Assembly: GCF_048771995.1 (NCBI RefSeq)
Contig: NC_133063.1
Coordinates: 14,866,063 to 14,930,062, forward strand
Direction: 5' to 3'
Origin: Taeniopygia guttata
Lineage: Eukaryota; Chordata; Aves; Passeriformes; Estrildidae
DNA length: 64,000 bases
The notes under the pieces were generated by a model that searched no databases, was not told the DNA's origin, and worked only from the letters and a program-made list of their open reading frames with translations. A program made the translations under genes and the position numbers. This document shows, in pieces, positions 1-12,639 of this stretch; position 1 is the first letter of the stretch, and every line of letters begins with the position of its first letter.

Positions 1-1479
1 ATTGAAATTGTATGGGCAAAATTATATTGCTTCTTTGGACACATTAAGTGGAAAACCAAACAAAAAATATAGGCACTAATTTAAAACAGATTCAATCATA
101 AACTGCACGTCATATGTTTGGAGAAGGAACAGATTTTGCACTTGTTTAGTAATTTAAATTACTTTTACATTATTTTAAATTATTACATATTCTAAAACAG
201 ATAAGTGATTTTTGGCTCATGGATTCGTATTTTTCCACAGAGTTAAGCGTGAACACTTGTTGTAGAACTGAAGGAGGAAAAGAGGGCAAAAGGAGTTTGT
301 TGTGGGGATTTTTTAAGGGATTGGGAGATGCACAAGAAAATAATTAAAGCCATTTTTCTTGTATTATACTATACTGTTGGCTCAGTCTGAGCTCAACATA
401 CATCATCAGAAGATAAAAATACTTAGAAAACTAATAATGATAGTCACACTTATATTCAATCTCTAATGAAATGTCCCATATTGTAACTTTATGTTATGTA
501 AAATGATTTCCCAGTGGAAAACAAAACAGAAGACATTATAAGAAATACATCTCTTCATATAAATAGTAAAATTGATATTGGACTAAAACTTGCATGACAA
601 ATTAAACCACCACTACCCACACTCACAATGGGATATATACAGGTTTTCTGGTGCTAATCATGCTACAGGAGTACCTAGTGGGTATCTCCAAAGGCTCAAC
701 CACATTCTGAAACAAATTGTAAAGAATTGGATAGAATCAGTCTATTCCAAAAACATTTCACAGAAGATGACACCATATGCAATAAGACTAATATTAGAAC
801 CCTCTATCAGGATATTAGACCTGCTGTCACTAAAAATCCCATTCCTTACCATCAATTCAAACAGCTGGTATTATTTTTAGTGTACTGGAACTTCTACATG
901 TGAAATTTTGCATCTTCCAGGATTACAGATAATAATGAAAATGCTTGATTAAAAAAAAAAAAAAAAATTAAAAAACAGAATACCATACCGTATTTCAATT
1001 AAAGACAGATTTTTGTTAGTCCCAGCAGCCCAGAAGTTTGGAGTGTACCTTTCAGACTTGGAAGATAGCTAGTACCTACTATCACAAACAAGAAAAGGTT
1101 GGAAAGGCTGGTGAAATGTTAGAACATTGGGTATGGGTCCAAAAGATACAGGCACAGTTCCTTACTTAACCTTTGCAAGGGATAGGAGAGGAAAAAGGGA
1201 TTAGGAAATATGTGTTTCTTCAAAAGATTTCCTTTAACACCTATACCCACCAATTAGTTACCTTCAAAATAAGAACACATTCCTACTACTTCCCCAGATT
1301 TTCTGAAAACAAAGTACTTTTATTGTTGCAAGGCTCTCAAAGTACTATGGCAGCATGAATGAGTCATATAGGTACTATGGAGGGGGAGGTGTCATTTGTA
1401 ACAGAACATAAAACCAAGGGAGGAGCACAGGTAAAAGCACTGAAGGCTTGGAATCTCAGGTAAAAAATCAAGCTTGAAG

Positions 1480-1850
1480 AGGCCTCTTTTCACCACCTCC
1501 TTAGATGGAGGTTCCACAAGCTCCTTGGACTACTTGTTTCAGTGCTTATCCACAATAACTGCATCTAGTCTGAAATCTGTCACTACACTTGTGAATGTTG
1601 CTTCAATTTTCCCTATTTCTGAGAGAACCATGGCTTTGGTTCTCTTTTTCTGCAACCATGCCCTCAAGACAATGATTAGTCTCAGTAATGTCTTTTCCCA
1701 GGCTGAACAAATTTAGTTCTACCAGTCTCTTCTCATACAATACATTCTCCTACCTCCAATAGTGCTAGCAGAGGCATTATTCACTTTGTGTCTCTGTCAT
1801 AAACATGCAGCCCAAAACCGGGCACAGTGTGGTGTCACAGTTGCAGCCAA
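1480..1850 (-). repeat. Old CR1 LINE remnant (3' part)
   Basis: The plus strand reads as the complement of a CR1 3' region. A stretch like the CR1 'ggaggttccacaagctcc...tgtttcagtgc' block is followed about 200 bases later by the 'ccaggctgaacaa' block and then a phrase like 'gggcacagtgtggtg'. The order and spacing suit a CR1 on the minus strand. It is much more diverged than the copy at 40277-41060, so the ends are approximate and the copy looks old. Confidence 0.45.
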
Positions 1851-3999
1851 AACTATTGCTCCAGGCCAGGAGTAGGCAAGCAGAGCACAGGCAAACCAGA
1901 ACTGCCTACCCAACTCTCTGTTGGATAAAAAAGTTTCCCTGGCCAGAGTCAAAAGATGGAGCTTAGAAATGGATCACTCAACTGCTCATACTCCTCACTA
2001 CTACTCATAAGGACAGGACTGCATAGTTTTTGCTCAGCAACATCATGGTTTTTAGGAACATTACTTCTCTTAGCCTCCTCTAAGCTTGTCACCAGCAAGT
2101 ACTCAAACTACCACTTGTACAAGAAAAGGGCTAGGGATCCTTAAACCATATTCCTGTTAGCAATAAAACAAACAAAACTACAAAAAGAAAAATAAAGCCA
2201 TCAATTTGTTTGCATAATTTTGGTGGGGTTTTGTTTCAACTTGAAACCAAATCTACAGCAAAAAGATTGACATTAGCACCTGGCAATTGATGCCAGAGGT
2301 AAACTAATATGCGTGGATTAAATGATTTCTCTGTACTTCCATTTGCTTTAAGTATGATTGGTCTTGCAGTCTACATTTGAAATCTAAAATCTGTTACCTG
2401 GATCAGGCTCTTCCTAGGTGGGGCTGGTAAATTGCAGACTACTAGTAATTATCATAGAGACTAAGAAAGCTTCACATACTTGGTGGGGCAAGTCAGATCA
2501 GAGATAATTGCATGACAGAAGCCTGTATCTGCTTTGAACACTGTCTTTTGGCCCTTTAAAAATTAAGGTTATGGCTTCAAAACAATTGGCAGCATTTATT
2601 AGCTTCTTTTTTACCACTGACAGCATATACATGCAGAATCTCTGCATTTATGAGCACTCTACTATTTACATGATTCAGAAAATTAAGTGGAATGGTCTAA
2701 TGTTGCTGACTGAATATTAAACAATAGATAGACTATATTGCTACTGATCTATAAGCAAAAGTAATTTTCAATCATCTTATGCATCTCTATTGGTAGGAGA
2801 AAAAAGTTGAGAGACATAAAGTAAGACACAGGGAGAAAGATTTCTGAAAATTAGTTTCAAAATCACAAACCCGGTGTTCAATAATGACAATTAATTTTCT
2901 CATTTCTCCATGTTCTAGCTCTCTATAAACAGGTCACTTTAAGGGAAAATTATACTTTTACTTTATAAATGCCAAGCAACTCATACAATATAAATAAAAT
3001 TATTAGTATTACTTACACACCTATATATGCACATATATAAGGACAGGTAGGATATATATGTTAGGCATACATGTATACTATATATATGTATTTATTGATA
3101 TACAAATACAATATGCATAGAAATATGCTGGCCTCTCACACATGTGTGTACAATAGCCACACTCATTTTGCCTAAGCCAAACCACTATATGTCAGCTTTA
3201 AGCTGAGAACAGGACTTTACAGCTAAAACCCACCAAGTTTATATTGGAAATGCTTAGGCACCTTTAACTGTAATGTTGTTAGCAGGCTCTGCCATAATTC
3301 TAATCCCAGCATTTAAAACCATGCAGTTACCATTCTACAGCAACATCAAAAGAACCCCACTACCTCTCCAGCTTCAATGACCAAAAACACTTTTAAGAAT
3401 TCATGTGCCACACAGCAAAAGAAGCAAGTGATTTTTAAACTCCTAAAACAATACTCTTTATTCATTGTTACTATAGGATGACAATTCATCTCATAAAATT
3501 ACAAATAGTAACAATGTAAAGTTTCATACTTGAAACATAAGTAAGTCCACACATTCTAAAACATCCTATTTTGTAATTTTGGTCAGTAATGTCAAACTGA
3601 GATGTTATCTTCTTGTGATACCATCCCATAAGAGAAGCAGCTTATGATAGGTAAATATTGTACTTTGTCTTCCAAAAGCATTGAGAAAGCTCTTTGGAAA
3701 ACTATCAGAAATACAAAAGAAATCCTCCTGATACTGCAGAACACACATCTGCCTTCTCTGTTAAAATGGCATCTGTTATGAGTTAATAGACCAACCAAGG
3801 CACATTTATAAGGAAATACATTACACCTAAAGTACTCCAAATCCTGTTTTGACACCAAAATGACAACTGAATGGAGGACAGTGATTGCAGTGGTACCAAA
3901 GCATACTTCAGACTTCAGCTAAGGCTCAACAAATACCTTCAACAATGAAAGGGTTAAAAGCAGAAGATTTGGTGAGAAGGACAGAATAGTTTCTCTCAA

Positions 4000-4370
4000 A
4001 GTAACCTTGTAGGTGGGAATGCTACAACTGTCACTGTTATAAAACTCCATTTATTATGCCTAGTGTTCATCCTCTGCCTGTTTGGAGAAGTAGAATTCCT
4101 GTTCAAAGATAACACTCTACATGCTTGAGCCTCTTGCTGGGAGAGAGCAAGATCATAAAAATACTGCCTGTAATAAACAGTGTTTGCATGAGATATATTG
4201 GGCAAACCAAGCCTAGAGGAGGCTCTGTTGTCGTGGGTCTCTTTGCACTGGGATGAACTAAGCCTAACAGAGCCTGTGTTCCTGTGGGTCCCTGCCCAAT
4301 GTTGTTAGTGGGTCAATGAAATAAATCTCCTCTTTGCATTTCAGCTGCGATTTGGTGGTTGCCCTGGTTA
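4000..4370 (+). mobile_element. Possible degraded solo LTR or other repeat
   Basis: Two AATAAA signals (about 4173 and 4320) lie in a stretch that is richer in G and C than its surroundings and contains an imperfect internal duplication of about 50 bases (near 4208-4250 and 4258-4300, both starting AAGCCTA). The AATAAA followed by a pyrimidine-rich stretch resembles the R-U5 part of an LTR. No clear TG...CA ends or target duplication were found and there is no internal coding region. It could equally be unique sequence. Confidence 0.2.
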
Positions 4371-7300
4371 CCTCTTTGTGTCAATTCATGCAACTTCTAA
4401 ATGCCACTAAGTCCATATGTCTGTGTTGTACAGCTACATACTCATGTACTGCTATCACAGCTAAGACTCAATTTTTCTTTCACCATATTTTTACTTTTTG
4501 CTTTAAATTTTGTACATAATTATTTCTGTGTGGACAACCAACTAGTGATATATAAAAAATAAACTCAATGTTAAAGGATTATTCTTGTGAGAATTTTGTC
4601 AAATTAAAAGAACTGGAAATGTGCAAAAATGTGTGTCTACATTTGTATTGACTTAGAAAAGGCTTCTACAGTTGTATCTAATAGTAAAACGCAGTTCTGC
4701 AAGACCGAACAATATTAAAGGTTTGAATGTTTTCCAGTAGTCCTGCCTGATTTTCTGCGGGCTTATCAGTTGTCACCATAACACTGCAGAGATACAGAAC
4801 AGACAATTGATGGCTACAGATGCACTGATCAAAGAGGCTGCTTCAGCCTTCTCCCTTTTCAATTTAAGAAGTTAACAACCTTGGTGACATAGACTGGAAA
4901 GACTCAAGAGCTCTGCTGATACAACATTTTTTGAAGAAACAGATATTCTTTCTTCAAAGAAGAAAGATGTATGTACCAAATACAATTTTTTAACATGGCA
5001 GGAGAAGAGTAAGGTCCTTATGAACAGGAATTGAAAGCTGGGTTGCTAAATCCATTATTTAGTCAGCTATATAAGCAGACCTAATTTATAAATATTTCAA
5101 ACATCTTCATCATCAAACACTATTTGGGTTTCAAGGGTGTTCCGCATAGTTGAAAACAAGGCCACTAATTTTAGAGCCTAAATAAAATTCAAATAACTTA
5201 ACATTAGGATCCTGTTTTGAAAATGTCAGAATCTTGCTCAGAAGTTCTTTGGTTTCACTAGCTTTGCTGGGTAAAATCATCTTTAAGTACAGATGAATAG
5301 GTTAGACCAGATGTCCATCTATCCCACAGTCACTATTAGTACTAAGAGTTTAAGGAAAAACTAGGAGTGTGGTATATAGCAAAGAACACTTCCCTCATCA
5401 TACTCTTCTAGATCCCAGCAACATGTGATGCACCTAGAAAGATTACTTATACATAGCACTTGGATAAGAACATTTCCTTGTGCTAGCACTTAGTACAAAA
5501 CTAGTACATTAATACATTAATTCAAACAGAAAAAGCAGTAATCTTACATTATTCAAACAATGTATGCCAGGGAAAAAAACTTTTAAAACCATTGTTTCAA
5601 AGAGAGAATTTCAACTGAATGCAAAGGCTTACAGTTCTCAGGAGGGTAAAATAAACATCAGCACATTTGCCCTGAAGAAGTAGAAAGCTGCTAAGCAGTT
5701 TCTAACACCACAGAAATACAACGGATTGGTGCGATTGTGAAAAAGCTAAAGTAGTTAAACACTGCAAGAAAAGTCATAGCCTCAGGTGCAAGCTCAGGTG
5801 GCACCAAAAGTTAGAGTTTCTGTATTTGAAAGAAAGTTTTTCCTCGGGGAATGAAAAAGAACAAGGAATTCAGAGTCTCTTCAGGTTCTGAAAAAAAAAA
5901 AAAAAAAGAAAACTGAGTTGTGAGAAGAGACATCAAAACACTAGGATTTCAAATGTGATCAAAAAAACTGTATTGGGAGTGAACTGATTTGAAGAGCCCA
6001 AACAACTAGTGAAAACACAGACCCTACTTTTCATCTGAAATCTTTAATTCAGCTCTGTTCATGTGAGTAACTGCTGGCTCATATGAGGGCATCTGCAACT
6101 GTGAAATACCTCTGACACTTAAATGCCAATGGGGTTGACAACTCCTCAGGTAGTACCATATAATCAACAGCATCAAAACATAGTGCTACTTTCTATCTCC
6201 TGATTTTAATCTCTCAGTTCTCTGAGTGCATGAATGATATGCACCTTTCAATGTAGTGTGAGGTCAGGGATCTCTTCCATGAACAACCTAATTAGAATCT
6301 CTAGGGTCTTACAGTCTAACACACTTCCCAACTCCTTTTACTCCAATTTACTCTCTTCTTCTAGTGAAAGAACTTAAAATTAAATAACTAATTGCTGTTA
6401 CATGTTCATGAGATTCTCAACATTCTAGAAAAGGCACCGAATCTCAGGCTTTTAAGTTACTTAAATTTGGCCCACAATGCTTTATGAATTTAAATTCTGT
6501 ACAGTTCAACGTAATGTCACCAACAAAGACGTGTAGGCCACGTCATTCTTTTACTAGCATGAATTTAGGAGAAGCTATACAGAGTCACTTAAATTAAAAC
6601 AGAGTAAAATTAAAGTGTGGAAAACTAAACCCTCCATCTTCAAATATATGTAGGAAGCAAGAGGAAATTATTGCAATTAATATATATTTCCATACAGAAA
6701 TCCATAGCAAATTAAAAAACACATGAAAATATTAACAGAAAACACAAGCACAGTGAATATGCTTTCAACTATGGTTTTGCTTGTAATTCCTCTGTCAGAC
6801 TTCAAGAGAAATGCAGCTGACCCACAATAGCTGCCGCTGAAATAGACAGTTCAAAACACCTAATTAGATAATTCTGTGCAAGAACTATCATAATTTCATA
6901 CCAATCTAATGTGTTGGGGAAACACCTCTCCTAAATAAGCAGCATTCTGAGATGTGAAAAGCACAGTAAGTACAATTAATGGAGGAACAAAGAAAAGCAC
7001 CAAATGCTGTAAAGCCCTAATATTTCAGATAATGACTAAAATTCATATCTGTTTCCTTCCCTGGTAGACAGGAGTCCAATTAGAGTGCTCATAACAACAG
7101 CTTCTACATGCTGGCATGCTGTATTATGTTTGTACTGCTACAGATAGACTAGAAGATAAAAAAATAAATGCTACAGCAGCCTTTTTAACCCAAGGTAATT
7201 GCTAACATTTTTTTTCTTTGTGTGTGTTTTGACACGGATTTGCACAAAGCTTATTGTTAGCTTAAGCAATTTAGGCAATTATCATTGCATGCATAGGAAT

Positions 7301-8384
7301 TAACCATTTTAAGAAGCTTGCTGTATACAGAGGTTTCTATTGGAAAAATCACATATAAGAAGAACAAATGAGCTATCATAAGTCACTTAATAATCTCCTG
7401 CCCAAATACAACTTGACATTTAAACACCTTAAATTAGTTCTTAAATTAGTTAAATTTTGAAAAATTGGAACGTGTTTGGCTTGATGCACTGTTAAATGAC
7501 AGGCATCAGGAAGTATGCACACCCCTTCTTTCATCCTTATTTTCAACTATATTGATTGCTTGGAACTCACAGTGGTTAGATGAAGCATAGGGGAATAAAA
7601 CCACAGGTTTTTATCATCTCCTTCACAAAAAAAACCCCCACAATTATAGTATTCTGAACACACAGTCTGGACTCAGATAATGACAGATGGTTTTGCAACA
7701 GAACTCCTTGCAGGTACCTTTTTTCTATAAATTCTGGGAAAGGTACATGCAGGCAAGGCACTGAAAATTTCCCATAGAGAAATAGCATATCAACAGCTAA
7801 ATAGTGAAGATTTCTCCTACTGTGTGCTGTAATTTTGGTCCAGACATCACTATCTGTTTTCTCTTTCATTTTGAACTATTTGTGTGTCTTGCCTTTCACG
7901 ATTCCCTGCTCTTATCTCACAGCTAAGTGAAATGACTGTTGGCCCTGTGCCAACCCTTTAGTACCATGCCTTTGAAGTCACAGAAGACTGCTGAGCAGCG
8001 GCAAATTTCATATGGCACACAGTACCACACCTCACTTCAAACCAAACCACCAGGCAAAGAACTGGAGAATCTGTGGTAGGTGCACAAACCAACTTGATGC
8101 CTTCACTGAGTGAAGAACTATTGTTGAAAACTCAGTAACCCCCAGTAAAAGGTATCTAGAAAGCAAGAAGCCTTATATGACAGAGGAGGGTGACTGAATG
8201 CTAGAGTTTTAAGTTTTCTAGATGCAAATGAAATTTAAAAAGCGAATAAACTTCTACTAAAAACTATACAATATTGTTACTGTGCCACCACCATAATTTT
8301 CTACTTTTAACCCAAAAGAGTATTGCAAGAGGAAAGCTATAGGAAAAAAATATCTACAGCTTGAAAGGGCCAGTCAAATCAGCT

Positions 8385-9405
8385 AAGGGTTATAAGACTG
8401 GTGCCACACCAGGAATTTGGTGACTTGGAACATGGGACCTGCTTTGCAAAACCTGGCCTGCTGAGAGGGTCCTTCGGTCAGAGAAGGGTAAGAGCAGCTT
8501 CAGTCCTAGGCTTGCCAGATCGGTGAAGAAAACTTTAAACTGAACTTGCTGGGGAAGAGGAACCTCAATCCATTCCACTCCTATAATGCCCAGAGCCTAG
8601 AGAGAGCCTAGTCACAAGGGCACCTGAAGAACAGCACAAAGGAATTCCAGCTAGTAAGTTAGTTTCCTCAAGGGCCCAACTTAAAATCCTCCATGCTAAT
8701 GCATGCAGCACGGGGAATAAACATGGCTTGCAGGCTCATGATCTTACTGGCATCAGTGAAGTTTCTACTGACTGGAAAAAAGGAAACACAACCCCCATTT
8801 TTAGAAAGGTTGGCTTGGGGATGACCAGAAGGATGGACAGAAGGATGACCTGGGGAACTACAGGCCCGTCAGTCTCTACTCAAGGTCAAGCAAAAGCACG
8901 GAGCAGATCCTTATGGAAACTATGCCAAGGACATCAAAGATAATGAGGTGATTGGTGACATGGCTGCACTACTGACAAATCATGCCTAGGAAGTCTGGTG
9001 GCCTTCTAAAGACAGGGTTACAACAGTGGTGGACAAGGGAAAAGAAACTGATGTCATCTACTTGAATGAAAATCATTGGACATTGTCGTGCACAACACCT
9101 TTGTCTCTAAAACTGAGAGACATGGATTTTATGGAAGGACAACTCAGTGGATAAGGAATTGGATGGTCACACTCAAAAGGGTTACAGTGAATGGCTCATT
9201 GTCCAAGTAGAGAACAGCGACGAGTGGTATCCTCAGGGGTCAGTAATGGGACTGACACAGACACAGACAGTGGGATCAAATGCACACAGCCAGTTGCTGA
9301 TGACAACAATCTGAGCAGTACAGTCAAATTGCTGGAGGGAACAGATGCCATTCAGAGGTACCTGGACAGGCTTGAGACCCTTCACAATTCCATAAAAACT
9401 TGATA
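8385..9405 (+). mobile_element. CR1 LINE fragment (ORF2 endonuclease start to reverse transcriptase)
   Basis: Plus-strand CR1 fragment. Near 8690-8760 the sequence matches the start of CR1 ORF2 ('aatgcatgcagcacggg'). Translation then gives typical CR1 reverse-transcriptase pieces: DWKKGNTTPIF near 8770, NYRPVSL near 8860, 'FMEGQLSG..RNWMVTLKRVTVNGS' type sequence near 9120-9195, and LEGTDAIQRYLDRLE at about 9332-9376. The frame is interrupted several times and parts of the palm domain are missing, so it is a dead copy. It ends before the CR1 3' tail. The 5' boundary near 8385 is uncertain. Confidence 0.8.
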
Positions 9406-9864
9406 CTATATAATATAATCCTTACTATTGCCTTCAGCTTCTGAAGATAAGTGTTTGACTAGAAACCCATACATTGGAAATGCTTATGAAGAAACTCTAG
9501 ATTTGGATTTTAACATACTCCCATTCTGTCAAAATATAAGGCTAAAATAAATGCCAGAAGAAAACAAGACAATGATATCAAGTGTTTAGGTCAATAGAAC
9601 CAACTAAAGAACTTCAGTTTGACAAACTTCACACCCACATTTCTAATAAGCTTATACTTCCCTTCCCTGCGCCCTGTTAAAACTAAATTAAAAACAAAGG
9701 AGGCAAACAAATCTACTCACATGAAGTCAGAATGAAACTTTTAAGTTTGGTTTAAGAAAAATAGCACAGCAACTTCATATTGACAGAAACTTGACACTGT
9801 TAACTAGCTGGTAAGAAGGAGTCTAACAAAATACAGCAGATTGGATACTAGTAAGCTTCTTTAC

Positions 9865-10113
9865 CTAGCCATTCCCAGGCTGGAAAAGTTGGAAGGAACT
9901 ATCAGAACATCAAGCCTGGAAAAGGGGTGGGTACCCAGTGTGGCATAAGCAGCTGAGAGGCACTGAGGAATTAGCTGAAGCAAATATTTCTCACAGCTTT
10001 CCATGAGGCACCAGGGAGCAAAGACTCTGTATGGAATAACTGCTTGCAACCTGGCAGCAGGATTTTGGAAACGGCAGGGATATTCCACATGACCACATAT
10101 TTCTTCATGCCAC
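9865..10113 (-). CDS. AOPEP: AOPEP coding exon (segment ending SLGMA)
   Basis: Fourth coding exon of aminopeptidase O, 249 bases. The minus strand has an acceptor (tattgtcag) just before the exon at 10113 and a donor (AG|GTAAAG) after 9865. It begins with one base completing an Arg codon, encodes 82 more codons and ends with AG of a split Ser/Arg codon. Recognisable segments are GHVEYPCRFQN, IPYRVFAP, LIPQCLSAA, GTHPFSRLDVLIVP and SLGMA, all close to human AOPEP. This is the stretch before the metallopeptidase core: in human the next residues lead to HEIAHAWFG, the zinc site, which is absent from this window. AOPEP is an M1-family zinc aminopeptidase reported to remove N-terminal residues from small peptides such as angiotensin III. 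No break is seen. Confidence 0.95.
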
Positions 10114-10567
10114 CTGACAATAGAAAACAAAACAAAACAATACTTAGTTGTGATATCAGAAATGTGCACAACTGACTATGCTAAGACAAGGATATTCTCC
10201 AGCTGTCAGAATGATAGAAATAATTTCCATAGAACCAGCTCATTTGCATTCTCACCCTGTTCCCACATGTGCAGTGCTTTGAAACACTCAGTAGAACTCA
10301 TAACTAAAGAGAGAGACTAGTCACACCTTGTTTTTATAACAGATACACATAAAAAGAATAAGTGCTCAAAATATATGTAAAGAGAACCAATAAGAATACA
10401 AAAATATTTACTCAGAAAATTCCTATTCAAACTTGGCTATGAAAATAAAATTCTATGCATATTAACATAACATTAATACAAGTATTTTAGGTTCAATTGC
10501 AATGTAATTCCAGGAGGGATTTTTTCTGTTGTTTTTATTAAAATTCTCCAGAAGCTTCAAGTACATT

Positions 10568-10591
10568 TACTACTACTACTACTACTACTAC

Positions 10592-10643
<52 letters not shown>
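10568..10643. repeat. Compound (TAC)8-(TAT)17 microsatellite
   Basis: Eight copies of TAC run directly into about 17 copies of TAT. The array is perfect in both halves, so it is probably length-variable between individuals. The switch from TAC to TAT suggests that a C-to-T change spread through part of one array. Confidence 0.97.
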
Positions 10644-10645
<2 letters not shown>

Positions 10646-11383
10646 AAACCCAGTAGATGTCAATTTAGGCTCATTATGCTAGATATACAATAATACCACA
10701 TAAGACTAACCTTACTTTATGGTACTTTTATAGGATATTTAGAGCTCTAGCTGGAAGATAGGAGGGGTAAATTAAATTCTTCCTAAATATTGAGTCATAT
10801 ACCTTCACAATAAATTATCTGCCCAAATAGATTCTTATCTAAACAGAAATCAGCTTCATGTTTTCACCTGTTAGCCCATGTTCTCTACAGTACACAGCCT
10901 CTCCTTAGTTTGAAACTTCAGTTTAAGTAATCCGGTTCTACTGTGCCTCAACAGGCAAAGCACATAGCATTGCCCAAAGCACTTATGCTTGGAAGATCAT
11001 GTTGACACAAAAAACAAAAGGATAACATGTAGAAAAGGATGAGATTTTGCTGAAATATTAACACTTTAGCACCTTACATAAGTCTTTCTGTCAAAGAAGT
11101 GGACTCTGTGTCCTTTCATTGACTACATATGTAAAGAAACCACATCCATTGCTACACAGTTTTTTTTTCTAAGGCTGGTTTAATCTATTATTATTATCTA
11201 TTTCTACTCTAAAACGATGTCACTTTGCATTTTATTATCAGAGCTGAGATTAGGCAGGAACATAAAAGCTAGCACCATATCTCATATAAAGATTGCCAAT
11301 TCCTTAATGACCACAAGGAAATAAAAAGTTATAAATATCATAGCTCCATATAACATTTACTTTGATACAGTCTCCTTAGCTCA

Positions 11384-11461
11384 AACTCAGTGGCACCTGG
11401 AAACAAATTACATTACAGGTAAAACTCATTGGCACCTGGACACAAATTACATTATACATTT
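11384..11461. repeat. 39-base tandem duplication
   Basis: Two adjacent copies, 11384-11422 and 11423-11461, share AACTCA, TGGCACCTGGA and CACAAATTACATTA-like blocks with only a few differences. It lies inside an AOPEP intron with no known role. Confidence 0.9.
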
Positions 11462-12024
11462 CAACAACTTTCAGAATTCCTTTCTTTTCCTGCTGCCCTA
11501 GAGGGCATTATCTCCATTATCTTATCCGAGACACATGCTTAACATTTGCTTGTCTAACCATTTCACACCCTTTCTAGAAATGTCTGCTACTGTGAGTATT
11601 ATTGGTTTGGTGGCCTGGTCTCACTGACTAAAATAAGCAATGACCTCTGCTGTGCTAACTCCCAGCTAAAGATTAACTGGATATAACTGTAAAAGCCCAC
11701 TTTTAGGGACACAGATTTTTATGTCCTGATTAGCTGCAAAACAACCTTGTACATTTAGGGCATCCTTTTTTGTCTATGTACAACATGCATCACATTTGCA
11801 GAGGATTTTTGGAATTTTTTTGTCATTTTTTTCCCCAAGACTCATTAGTTCTGTATCTTCCACTGACACTAACTGCTGCAGATACATCACACTATCTATG
11901 CCAATTAACTCTTCCAATAACCATTATGCAGATAAACTTATAACTATGACCAGCACACTGATAAAACTTCCACTAATTTTCGCTACAAAAAGTTATAAAA
12001 TTTCCCTATTTTCAGAAATTTTAC

Positions 12025-12090
12025 AAAAAAAAAAAAAAAAACCCAAACAAACAAAAACCCCAAAACCAACAACAAAACCAAAAACAACCC
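12025..12090. repeat. A-rich then (C/A)-rich low-complexity tract
   Basis: A run of about 18 A residues is followed by CAAA, CCAAA and CCCCAAAA-like units. The complement is T/G-rich with short G runs. Similar tracts occur at 34562-34600 and 34830-34915, and in the opposite orientation at 24425-24555 and 57705-57815. Confidence 0.85.
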
Positions 12091-12639
12091 AGAAACTTTC
12101 ATTTGTTCTATCCAAATGTGGTGTATGTTTGAGAGGAACACATCTACAGCTTATTTTGTGGAGGCAGTCATATTATAAACATATAAGTAGCAAATAAATA
12201 AACACAAACAAATTTCTAGAAGCTCATCAAACCTATAAATTATTTTAAAATTAGAACAGATATTTCTTACCGATCCTACGTAAATTATGACAATTTCTAT
12301 TGTCAAGATTAATTAGCATTTTTAACCAGTCAGCCAAGTTGCAAGACATTAGAATAATTTAATTTTAAATTCCAACAAAAACATCCATATTAAGTTCTCA
12401 AGTTCCAAAGTCCCAGTAGTTCCGCTGTCTTAATGCCAAAAAATTATTATTCAAAACAGTTGTCTAACAGACAAGTATTCTTTCAGCGAAGTTTTGAACT
12501 GAGCAACAGAAAAATGTTAAATGGTAAAATAATAAAGTTAAATAAATAAATAAATAAAGTTAAATAACTAAAAACTTGTAACCCAAATCATCTTCTACAA
12601 TCAAAAAATTTCTGTTTATGTGGGAAGAGTAGTGGACCT

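Larger units (their letters stand above)
1..9864 (-). other. AOPEP: AOPEP intron after the SLGMA exon (partial)
   Basis: Non-coding sequence downstream, in the direction of transcription, of the AOPEP exon at 9865-10113. It starts with a good donor (GTAAAG on the minus strand) and runs off the left edge. I looked for the next conserved segment (PHIMFLSQS, then the zinc motif HEIAHAW) on the minus strand and did not find it, so that exon is probably outside the window. Contents are AT-rich unique sequence, an old CR1 remnant near 1480-1850, a possible LTR-like remnant near 4000-4370 and a CR1 fragment at 8385-9405. The short open frames here do not resemble known proteins. Confidence 0.75.
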
